NCBI GenBank assembly: GCA_963575745.1 | Contig: CAUYUJ010016305.1 | Coordinates: 85,001-149,000, forward strand | Reading direction: 5' to 3' | Source: Prorocentrum cordatum | Taxonomy: Eukaryota > Sar > Dinophyceae > Prorocentrales > Prorocentraceae | Length of the DNA: 64,000 nucleotides | Shown here: positions 55,846-64,000 of the stretch, piece after piece | How the letters are laid out: every line of letters starts with the position of its first letter | How positions within the stretch are numbered: the stretch's first letter is position 1 | Translations under genes and position numbers: made by a program | The notes under the pieces: model-generated | Told to the model about the DNA's origin: nothing | The model's database searches: none | Seen by the model: only the letters and a program-made list of their open reading frames with translations

Positions 55846-56235
55846 CTACCGTATCATACACGAATAAAGCGTATGCTCGAAAATTGCAGCCTTGTTAATA
55901 TGGTTGAATGCACCCACCCCATCGATGTTCATGGTCACTTTTCGCGGATATGCTTCCGACAGGCACCGAAGGATATGTGCAGTCGCATCTGTACCGTTCT
56001 TGTTGAGGATCCCGAAGTTCAGAGGCGATACGGCGGTTTGAAATGCCTGATGGTATTGACGTGCCAAAGTTTTCGCAACCAACCGTCGAAATGAATTCCC
56101 TGAGGATATGCTTCTGGCTTTGTTATTGTCTTTCGTCGCTGCCGTTATGAACGCAACGTGCATTGCTGTCCGGATTGGCTGTGGCAGTTGTGTGCGAGCG
56201 ACCCGTTGAGCAATTACGCAAAAAGCTCTAATCAA
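55846..56235 (-). pseudogene. LINE reverse transcriptase fragment, motifs 0 to A
   Basis: The minus-strand 129-codon frame contains ARSISSGNSFRRLVAKTLAR (fingers, motif 1/2 region), NFGILNKNGTDATAHILRCL, and motif A as TMNIDGVGAFNHINKAAIFE, where the family has SIDGIGAFDHISRAAM. Relative to the family, the Asp after GAF is Asn; the first Asp is kept. The frame ends at 55846, and motif B resumes 1.5 kb further along the minus strand at 54322. AT-rich codon use differs from the GC-rich motif B part. Confidence 0.75.
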
Positions 56236-58065
56236 ATGCAGTATCGCATTCGTGCATTTTGTAATGCTCGTACCGTCCGCCCCATAACCCTGCAGACAAA
56301 CCCCGTCGGGTTTATTTATTATAGGACAGCGCCAAAAACAGCGCGATCCAATTCGAGCAACACGGCCGGATTGAACGCGTTGAGGTCGGCAAGGTTATTT
56401 TCGGCAGGTGTAGCAGGTCGGAGGGTTGGATCTTTAAGTTTTTGCAGTGTTCAATCGTTTCCAGGGGGCAGCCCTGCACGGCCTGGTAGTTATAATAAAT
56501 CAGGTTTCTTGTGCCATGTTTTTTTCCCTGCGTTCCAGCATGAACCAGGATGCACGACAAACGTAGCTCGCAATGAGGAGTGTCTTTGCGGAAACGAAAT
56601 AAAGTATTACATATTTCTTGCGTTTGGTTTTCCCAATTTTAGCTCCTTAGTAATTTGGATGGTGAAATTCGTCTCCAGTTTTTTTTTGCGTAAATATTGC
56701 TCGGCGTTTTCCAAAGACTATTCGATTTTGGTGCTCTGCTTCTGCCTCCACACATGGCCGGTCGCGCGACTGCCTTCTGTTCGCGCGCGGAGTACGGAGC
56801 GTTCCGTGGTTGCCCGCTGTCCCGCCCAGATCAGCACGCCGCGTTTCCAGTCCACAGAAAACCCGACCACGTGGCCTATCCAGCGGCGCCGCGTTTTCCA
56901 GCCATCGTGTTTGCAGCGGTCCGAGGGTCTGCGGTAATCAGGCGGCCCACGGGCATTTTAGAGGAGAAATCCGTACATGCATTTCTGTCGGCCCTTTCTA
57001 TTCCCTGCACGCCTTACAGCTTGAGTGTATTCGGAGGCATGCATTAATTACCCTGAGATCGGTGATGGTACGTTTTTGCATGATCGGTTTCATGCCGCTC
57101 GGATAATCTCCAACCGGCCGTCTTGGGTCCAGGGTTTGCATGACCCTTCATGGTTTGCATTAGCGTGATGTGGTAGCCTATTGAATTTCGCCTTCAAAGG
57201 CAGCAACAAAAGGTGCGTCAATTTGTTGGACCCTTTGCTAAACCAACACACATGCGGAATATCACAATAATGTAATAGCTGGCACGTTCGTCGCGGAAAT
57301 TGAGGAGCGGCGCCCGTAATCTTTCATTCGATTGTGCATTCGGGTGTATAAGAATCAAATGGTCGGCATTTACCGCCGTATTTTTTCCATTCATTCTAGT
57401 TTGGGCTATTGTGCAAGGCCCCGTTCACTGGGCGCGGTATTAATTCTTTTCGAAGATAAAATTTACAATCTCGAAAACTGTATCGTAGTATGCTTTTGGC
57501 GATACAATAATATTCGGTCACTCGTCGAACACAATTCATGATACTTGCGCTTGGCATCTTTGATATGTTGTTTCGTGCAAACTCCGCCAAAAGTGACGGA
57601 AATTGTTTTCGCAAACTTCTCGCTACCATTGTGGGTGCTTGACGTCGGCTGAAAAATATTCATGAACAGTCACGAAGGCGCTGCGTCGTGACGCGCTCCA
57701 TGAGGTCCCCGAGGCTGGCCAGAAATTCTTACCGCTTGTGTCTTTCAGCGGTTTCGGATTTTCGAAATTGCGGGGGAGCCGTCTACAGTGTCAATGGCAC
57801 AGATTCTGTTCCAATGTAGTAGCTATGCATGATGTAATGATTGCTAGCATGCACGTGTGTGTGTGTTGCTTGCTTGCTTGCGGTACATACTTGCGTGTAG
57901 GTGTGTGCGCGCCCGCTGCCTGTTTCGACTCAAACTGATTCGTAGGGGCCCCTGAGCTGATATTAACTACGAGCGGATCTTATCGATCGCAATCTATTCA
58001 TTTTCATATTCGGTTTGGAACTTCGTGTGTTCAGACTTCGGTGGTTCTGTTGAGTGCTACCGACA
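56236..58065. other. AT-richer region, 5' LTR end inferred at 58065
   Basis: Clearly AT-richer than most of the window. Minus-strand protein-like pieces (57663-57460, EKFAKTISVTFGGVCTKQHI) may be more of the decayed LINE or another gene. The right edge ...CGACA at 58065, one base before the primer binding site, fits the CA end of an LTR. Its left end cannot be placed because the 3' LTR is outside the window. Confidence 0.4.
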
Positions 58066-58066
58066 T

Positions 58067-58078
58067 TGGTAGCGGAGC
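58067..58078 (+). promoter_or_regulatory. Primer binding site, initiator-Met-tRNA type
   Basis: TGGTAGCGGAGC would pair with a tRNA 3' end GCTCCGCTACCA, close to the TGGTATCAGAGC site of plant copia elements. It lies 67 bp upstream of the gag start. Confidence 0.6.
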
Positions 58079-58145
58079 TACGGCTCCAGGTCCACGGCCC
58101 GACCGATAAAGTCCGCTCTTGATTCTCTCCCAACAGAGTCGAGAG

Positions 58146-61100
58146 ATGCGGCCCAACGGTCAACCAAGACCGGGACGCGGACAAGGTGAAGGGCGTGGCG
58201 GTGGCGACGCTGGACGAGGACGAGGCCAGCAGGAGGAACGTCGTGGAGCCGAGGAGCAGGAAGTACCAGACGACGAAAGCGAGCTCCTCGGAGGTGGTCG
58301 AGGACGACAGGGTGATCGGCCACCACAGATGGACGCGGGCTTGGCGAAGTGCTGCCCGGATGCGACGGACCTCAGCCACGCGACGTACAGGAACTTTCGA
58401 CGGAGAGCGACGGTGTTCCAGAGGTTGTGTGCGCGCCGAGGCGCGCCAGTGGTGAGTGAGGGCGCCTACCTGCTCCTGCAGAGCCTGCAGGGCGACGCGT
58501 GGGACGCCTGCGACGAGATAAGTTTCGAGAGGATGGACACCGCAGAGGCATTCGACGAGATTTTTGAGAAGTTGGACGTGCTGTACAGGTACACTCAGGA
58601 GGTCGAGTTGCCAGGAAGATGCGACGGATTCTTCGGAGAGTTCGCGCGGCAGCCGAAGGAGACGCTCAACGCGTACGTGCTCAGGCACGGCAAGGAGCTG
58701 ACGAAGCTGCGCGAAGCTGGACTTGAGCTGCCAGATCTACTGGCAGGATGGCATATGATGACGCGGGCGGCGATTCCCCAGTGGCAAGTACCAAACCTCA
58801 AGGCGCTGTGCAACAACAGGTTGACGGTGCAGGTGGTCACGGAGAGTCTGAAGACGATGTTCGGAGGCGATAGCGTGGCGCACAAGAAGGACATCGATCG
58901 CGTGAGGAGTACTTATCACGGACGAGTCAGTCGAGAGGAAGGTTACTGGATGGAAGACTACTATGAAAAAGATGATGAGGCTTACTATGAGGACGAGTAC
59001 GACCCGCACGAGGAATACCAAGAAGATGACGAGTGGTACGAGGAAGACGAGGAAGTGCCGGAGGATCTCGAGAACGCCTACGAGGCTACCGAGGAGGCCT
59101 ACGCAGCGTATGCGGAGGCGCGAGCTAAGATGAACGAATTGGCGAAGTCCAGAGGGTTCTACCCCGTGGTGGCGCTAATCGACGAGAAGCGTGGACTACC
59201 CCTCCCAAGAGCTGGAAATGCCAGGCCGCCAAAAGGAAGAGGACGCAGCAGCAGTGGCAAAGCGAGAGGTGCGCAGAAGGGCAAGCAGAAAGGACGATAC
59301 GGTGGACGAGCACCCTTCGGCGGTGGCAAGGGCGGCAAGCATTTCGACGGCAGCCCGAAGACGACGCAGACGGGATCCACGCAGCAACACGGACCAAGGT
59401 TCAAGCGGCGACGAGATGGAGCACCCACCAAGCACGACGAAGACGCGAAGATGCTGTACGAGATCGGCACGGACAATAAGTTCACGGAGATCGCTCCAAG
59501 CATGGAGACGGCGCACGGATTACAACTCGAAGAAGTGAATTTGGCTACGGGCAAAGGAGTTGGCGACAGTGGAGCTACGAAGCCAGTCATGGGACTCGAC
59601 GAATGGCCGAAGTGGCGCAAGAAGCTGACGGACATGGGCATGGCCGACCAGATCACGACGGAGCGGTGCCAGAAGACATTCCGGTTCGGCAACGACGCTA
59701 CGGCGACGGCAAAGCAGATGGTTACGTTCCCAGTCTGGGTTCGCAAGACGAAGCGCGAGATCACGGTCTACCTGGTGCCGGGCAAAGTTTCTCTTTTGGT
59801 GGCTCGGCCGTGTCTCGAAGAATGGGGCATCGTGGTGGACTACCGCAACAAGAAGGCGATGTACCTGGACGAAGTACCCCAGACATGGAGCGACATCGAG
59901 ACAAACGAGAAAGGCCACATGATCCTGGACCTTTTGAGTTTCCCGGAAGACGCGCTGGAGATCAAAGAAGAGTCTAGCTCGACGGACGCCGACACGGACG
60001 GAGATCACGAGGTCAAGAGCGAAGAGGAGATAGACTTCTACGTGACCAGCACGCATGGCGAGGAGAAGGAGGACGCGGAGACGACGAACTTCGACGCCAA
60101 GCAGCTGAAGGACTGGTTCACGAAGGTTAACAGGACGCTCGACGAGAAACCTAAAATTAAACGCAAGTTTTGGGAGATCTTTGTCAACGAGGGACGTATT
60201 TCACAGTATGTCGAGCAGCATGGCGACTTCAAGACGAACAAGTATACGTTGGACACTGGCTGGGATTTTACGAGGAAGTCACATCGCGAAGCGTTCTTTG
60301 AAAGACTACGACGTGAGGGGCCAGAGGAAGTTTGGATTTCCCCACCATGTACGCTGTGGTCTTCGATCAACACGCTGAACGACGCGAGTAAGGACAACAG
60401 ATATCGGCAGCAGCGCAGACGAGAGCGAGAGAAGCAGAAGAGAGAGTTTCTGAAGTTCAGCCGGGACATCTACGACGAGCAGCAGAAGAACGAGAGGAAC
60501 GCGCATTTGGAGCATCCCAGATACGCGACGTCGTGGAGCGAGGACGTCTGGCAGGACATGGAAGGATACGACACGTTCGTGGACCAGTGCGCGTACGGGC
60601 TGAAGGCGCTGGACCGCGACGGGCGCAGGATCGGACCGATCAAGAAGCCCACGAACGTGCGGACGACCAAGTACAAGATGCACGAGGGACTTTGGAGGCG
60701 CTGCAGCTGTAAGGAGAAACACGTTATGCTGGAAGGAGCTCACAACATGCGCGGAGTGGAGAACTACCCGAGGAGTATGGCGTTTCAGGCGGCAATCTGC
60801 ATCGTGGACGACCCGCAGAACGAGTCAAGCTACGCCGTAGAGGAGATGACGCAAGAGGAGTTTGACAAGATCGAGTACAAAGAAGTTTGGAAGAATTTAC
60901 TTGAGAAGTTCACGCTCGACGAGGTCAAGTGGGTTGAGAAGGTGCACGTGCAGATGGGTCACCCATCGAGTGAAGCGTTGGCGGCAGCACTCAAGGAGAT
61001 GAACGCGGATGATCGTTTGGTAAGCTGCGCGCGGATTTATATTTGTGAGATATGCTTGAAACGGCAGAGGCCTAAACCAGTACGGATCGCCAGGATTCCA

Positions 61101-64000
61101 AAAGATAGAGGTTTCAACGACACGATCGACATAGACACTTTTCACGTGAAGTGGAACGACAAGCACAAGCTGATTTTTACGATTATGGACGAGAGCTCGC
61201 GATACGAGGTCGACACGGTGGTGCCAGACGAAAAAGCGAAGACCGAGATAAAGGCGATCGAGAAAAACTGGATCAATTGGGCTGGTGTGCCAGTGCGTAT
61301 TCGGGCTGATCAAAGTGGTGCGCATGTGAGTGAGGAGTTTTCGGAGTGGTGCGACACGCGGCAGATAAAATTGCAGCTCATACCGAGAGACGCTCATCAT
61401 CGACTCGGGATCCTTGAAAGGAATCACCAAGTACGACGAGAGCAGATCGCGAAGTATCACGAGGACCGACCAGACGACAGCCTGAAGGTTACGGTGCGAG
61501 TGACGTGCGACATGAGGAATCGGCTACGCAACGTTCGAGGGTTTACTCCAGCGCAGCGTGCGCTTGGACGGCAGCCCAGAGATCTGGGCAACATGGCGGA
61601 CGAGCCGACGACGATGGGCGATCTTGGAGAGCACGACGAGGGATTCTACCAGAACCTGGGTCGCAGGCGAGACGCGGCCAAGGCCTACTTCGCGGCGAAT
61701 ATGTCGAGGGCAGTGCGGGAGGCTTTGGCGGCTCGCAACAGACCCTTAGCGAAGGAGTTCCAGATCGGCGAGTACGTCTACTTTTGGAGGCGCGACAAGG
61801 GCGAGAGCGACTTGATCAAGAGTTATTGGAAGGGACCGGCGATGGTGACGCAGGTCGAGTACACGGACGACCCCGACAAGCTGAGGCAGTCGGTCATCTG
61901 GTGCGTGCATAACAACACGCTGCTCAGGACGACGCACGAGTTGCTGAGGCCAGAGCTACCAGAGGAGCGACGACAACGCGAGGAGGCAGATGATGATTTC
62001 GGTCTACCCTTGTCGACGGCGGAGAGATTGCTCAAGAAGCTGAAGAGCACGACCGGCTCCATCAAGTACAAGGATTGCGTTGGCGACGCGCTCGGGGATC
62101 CAGAAGACCACGTAGACGACGGACGGCCCGAGGACATGGACATGGACGCTACAGGCGTGGACACTGATGGTAAGGTGGAGGCGCCAGTCGAGGAGCATGC
62201 TCATCGTGACGAAAGGACGAGGAGCAGCGAAGAAGCCGAACCAGCCGAGCGCGAGGTGAAGGAGGAGCAGCCGCAGTCAGCGGCGGCCGAGTCTCGACCC
62301 GAAACCGATCTACCGGAAGCCGATGGCGGGCGAGAACCTCATCTCGAGGCTTCAAGCCAAGAGAAAGAGGAGGACGCTAAACCGGAGGCCATAGTGGAGA
62401 AGCGGAAGATGGACGACAGGGACGAGTTACTGGAGAGCATTAATGCGGCAAGACGGCTCGACGGGCTCAAACCGTTGGCTAAGAGACCAAGGATAACACC
62501 GATGGAGACGGAGAACATCAAGACGGACACCGGCGACGACGAGCTGCTACTGCTGTACGAGGACGAGGAGATGATCTACCTCACGAACGCGGCGAAGCGC
62601 GACGCGGTGGTGGAGGCCAGGCTCACGCCAGACGAGAAGGTTCAGTTCGACGAGGCCAAGACCAAGGCATTGCTACCCTGGATCGAGAACCAGGCATGGC
62701 AGGCGGTGAACGAGGCGACGGCGGGAGCTGGCGAAGTGTGTCCGATGAGGTTTCTGCTGAAGTGGAAGATGAAGGACGGAGTTCGAGAGGCAAATGCGCG
62801 AGTGATTCTTCAGGGATTTCACTTGGAGGAGGTGACGAGCACTAACGTGGAGAAGGCAAGCCCTACTCTGACGAGGCTCGCGAGGTACCTCATCCTGCTC
62901 ATCTTGTGCCAGCAGTCGTGGAAGATGGTGGCAGCTGACGTGAAGAGCGCATTCCTCCAGGCCAAAGACATTCGTGAGCAGGGAGTGCGCATTTTCAGCA
63001 GACCGACGAAGGACATCCGAAGGAGGTTGGCGAAGATGATGGGCCTAAAGGACGACGAGATATTGCAGATGCTCAAGCCAGCTTTCGGAGATGTTCGCGC
63101 TCCCAGGCAGTGGAATCAGACGATCACGGAGGCCATGATCGACATCGGATTTCTTCAACACCAGCTGGATCGATGCTGTTTTCTGTCGTACCGCATCGCG
63201 GCCGACGGTGACGACCCCTTTCTGGTGTGGAGCGCAGACGACGGCCAGAGCTACGTACTGGACGGTATTTTGGGTTTACATGTGGACGACTTCATCGGTG
63301 GCGGCGAGAACTTGGAGTGCGAGGCCGACCTGTCCGACAAGCAGGCCTACGAGGGCACGTTCCTAGACAGGGTGCAGACTCTCAGCAGGCGCTTTAAGTT
63401 CGGCAAGTGGGAGTTTCAGAACGGTATCGTTTTCTGTGGTATGGAGACCACGCAGTCGCAGTCAAGGAACGAGATAGAGGTCAAGGCCGAGCAGTACATC
63501 CACAAGGTGAAGCCGATTAGCATCGAGAAGGTACGCCGCCAGCACCCGGGCGATTTGTGTACGCCGAAGGAGATCAGCCAGCTACGAGGACTTAATGGAG
63601 CTATGCAGTGGCCGGCATCTCAGTGTATGGTGCAGGCGGCGGCGACAGTTTCTTTTGCCCAAGGTGACGTGAGCAAAGCTACGGTTGGAAGTTTGCTGGA
63701 GGCCAACAAGTCATTGCGGTTCCTGAAGGCGAGTGGCGACGTGGGCATCCGTATTCGTTACGTGTCCAAGTGGGAGCAGCTACGACTTGGAGTGTATTGG
63801 GACGCTTCATGGGCAACAAGACTTAACGGCGAGTCGCAAGGAGGCTACATGATCTTCGCGATCGAGGACGACAGGATCGACGACGGCCAGGCCACGTTTT
63901 TGGTTATCATCGATTGGACGAGCAAGAAATTGGTTCGCATTTGCAGGAGTTCTCTGGCCGGGGAGGCTCAGGCGGCGGCCAACGCGGTGGACGCTCTGGA
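58146..64000 (+). CDS. Ty1/copia gag-pol polyprotein (open at window end)
   Basis: ATG at 58146 and no stop to 64000: at least 1,951 codons. Gag, residues 1-430: Gly/Arg-rich start, helical body, a Tyr/Asp/Glu-rich segment (~265-310) and a basic Gly/Lys-rich nucleic-acid-binding segment instead of a visible CCHC knuckle. Aspartic protease: GDSGAT, Asp474. Methyltransferase-like module: ~670-890. Integrase: His934/His939 and Cys967/Cys970 zinc motif, then Asp997, Asp1055 and Glu1091, a 35-residue last spacing. Reverse transcriptase: ADVKSAFLQ (Asp1598) and HVDDF (Asp1714-1715). RNase H: DASWA (Asp1886) and AGEA (Glu1940), cut by the edge. The gag-PR-IN-RT-RH order is that of Ty1/copia. All key acidic residues are present and the frame is uninterrupted, so this may be a young, possibly active copy. 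Confidence 0.95.
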   Translation, partial: MRPNGQPRPGRGQGEGRGGGDAGRGRGQQEERRGAEEQEVPDDESELLGGGRGRQGDRPPQMDAGLAKCCPDATDLSHATYRNFRRRATVFQRLCARRGAPVVSEGAYLLLQSLQGDAWDACDEISFERMDTAEAFDEIFEKLDVLYRYTQEVELPGRCDGFFGEFARQPKETLNAYVLRHGKELTKLREAGLELPDLLAGWHMMTRAAIPQWQVPNLKALCNNRLTVQVVTESLKTMFGGDSVAHKKDIDRVRSTYHGRVSREEGYWMEDYYEKDDEAYYEDEYDPHEEYQEDDEWYEEDEEVPEDLENAYEATEEAYAAYAEARAKMNELAKSRGFYPVVALIDEKRGLPLPRAGNARPPKGRGRSSSGKARGAQKGKQKGRYGGRAPFGGGKGGKHFDGSPKTTQTGSTQQHGPRFKRRRDGAPTKHDEDAKMLYEIGTDNKFTEIAPSMETAHGLQLEEVNLATGKGVGDSGATKPVMGLDEWPKWRKKLTDMGMADQITTERCQKTFRFGNDATATAKQMVTFPVWVRKTKREITVYLVPGKVSLLVARPCLEEWGIVVDYRNKKAMYLDEVPQTWSDIETNEKGHMILDLLSFPEDALEIKEESSSTDADTDGDHEVKSEEEIDFYVTSTHGEEKEDAETTNFDAKQLKDWFTKVNRTLDEKPKIKRKFWEIFVNEGRISQYVEQHGDFKTNKYTLDTGWDFTRKSHREAFFERLRREGPEEVWISPPCTLWSSINTLNDASKDNRYRQQRRREREKQKREFLKFSRDIYDEQQKNERNAHLEHPRYATSWSEDVWQDMEGYDTFVDQCAYGLKALDRDGRRIGPIKKPTNVRTTKYKMHEGLWRRCSCKEKHVMLEGAHNMRGVENYPRSMAFQAAICIVDDPQNESSYAVEEMTQEEFDKIEYKEVWKNLLEKFTLDEVKWVEKVHVQMGHPSSEALAAALKEMNADDRLVSCARIYICEICLKRQRPKPVRIARIPKDRGFNDTIDIDTFHVKWNDKHKLIFTIMDESSRYEVDTVVPDEKAKTEIKAIEKNWINWAGVPVRIRADQSGAHVSEEFSEWCDTRQIKLQLIPRDAHHRLGILERNHQVRREQIAKYHEDRPDDSLKVTVRVTCDMRNRLRNVRGFTPAQRALGRQPRDLGNMADEPTTMGDLGEHDEGFYQNLGRRRDAAKAYFAANMSRAVREALAARNRPLAKEFQIGEYVYFWRRDKGESDLIKSYWKGPAMVTQVEYTDDPDKLRQSVIWCVHNNTLLRTTHELLRPELPEERRQREEADDDFGLPLSTAERLLKKLKSTTGSIKYKDCVGDALGDPEDHVDDGRPEDMDMDATGVDTDGKVEAPVEEHAHRDERTRSSEEAEPAEREVKEEQPQSAAAESRPETDLPEADGGREPHLEASSQEKEEDAKPEAIVEKRKMDDRDELLESINAARRLDGLKPLAKRPRITPMETENIKTDTGDDELLLLYEDEEMIYLTNAAKRDAVVEARLTPDEKVQFDEAKTKALLPWIENQAWQAVNEATAGAGEVCPMRFLLKWKMKDGVREANARVILQGFHLEEVTSTNVEKASPTLTRLARYLILLILCQQSWKMVAADVKSAFLQAKDIREQGVRIFSRPTKDIRRRLAKMMGLKDDEILQMLKPAFGDVRAPRQWNQTITEAMIDIGFLQHQLDRCCFLSYRIAADGDDPFLVWSADDGQSYVLDGILGLHVDDFIGGGENLECEADLSDKQAYEGTFLDRVQTLSRRFKFGKWEFQNGIVFCGMETTQSQSRNEIEVKAEQYIHKVKPISIEKVRRQHPGDLCTPKEISQLRGLNGAMQWPASQCMVQAAATVSFAQGDVSKATVGSLLEANKSLRFLKASGDVGIRIRYVSKWEQLRLGVYWDASWATRLNGESQGGYMIFAIEDDRIDDGQATFLVIIDWTSKKLVRICRSSLAGEAQAAANAVDAL
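60165..60815 (+). other. C5-methyltransferase-like module inside the copia polyprotein
   Basis: Polyprotein residues ~674-890. Order seen: WEIFVNEGRIS (676-686; compare motif I, F-x-G-x-G), TLDTGWDF with acidic Asp703/Asp707 (motif II place), a helix, then EEVWISPPCTLW with Cys735 (motif IV, PPC nucleophile place), LEHP (789-791; compare ENV/ENP motif VI), GLKALDRDGRRIGPIKKPT and a CSCKEKH Cys/His cluster near 852-858. The spacing suits a class I methyltransferase fold with a C5-type Cys. Glycines of motif I are partly replaced (NEGR), so activity is uncertain. Methyltransferase-bearing retrotransposons have been reported in dinoflagellates; whether this module is the same lineage needs comparison. 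It could also be a catalytically dead nucleic-acid-binding domain. Confidence 0.55.

Overview
The window looks like a repeat-dominated, largely non-genic stretch of a dinoflagellate nuclear genome; the genus cannot be fixed from the sequence. Grounds: very GC-rich DNA with long triplet microsatellites, non-LTR retroelements with the reverse transcriptase and C-terminal Cys-motif styles common in dinoflagellates, a Ty1/copia element with an unusual extra domain, no prokaryote-style operons, and no recognisable host gene. Everything here was read by eye. Similarities between repeat copies are my own comparisons, not alignments.

Layout. 1-4909: a non-LTR retrotransposon (LINE-like) reading frame with reverse transcriptase, RNase H and Cys-rich zinc-binding-like motifs; its 5' part is frameshifted and cut by the window edge. 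5-33 kb: a patchwork of microsatellites, GC-rich 'TTGG' satellite blocks (main array 23.1-25.2 kb), minisatellites, short inverted-repeat elements and decayed coding remnants (8.9-11.5, 20.1-21.8, 27.4-31.2 kb). 33.6-34.56 kb: the 3' end of a second LINE, followed directly by a 2.2-kb triplet array that switches from TAG to TAC repeats. 37-51.6 kb: the densest zone of short terminal-inverted-repeat (TIR) elements, an ~80-bp tandem array (45.5-46.6 kb) and a GGATTCC-type array (42.65-44.3 kb). 51.7-56.2 kb: decayed minus-strand coding DNA including a LINE reverse transcriptase split by ~1.5 kb. 56.2-58.07 kb: AT-richer DNA ending in the inferred 3' end of a 5' LTR. 58146-64000: a Ty1/copia gag-pol frame, open to the window edge.

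Two results stand out. First, the copia polyprotein has a domain between protease and integrase whose motif order resembles a C5 cytosine methyltransferase (a WEIF...GR loop, an acidic residue after strand 2, SPPC, EHP). Second, the intergenic DNA contains a dozen or so families of 150-250-bp foldback elements, several present two to four times within 64 kb and several abutting one another or nested in satellites. Some share a GATCGGCGAT-type palindromic core.

Nothing here forms a host pathway. The sequences that could act together are the parts of each retroelement and, by inference, short non-autonomous elements that depend on transposases encoded elsewhere.
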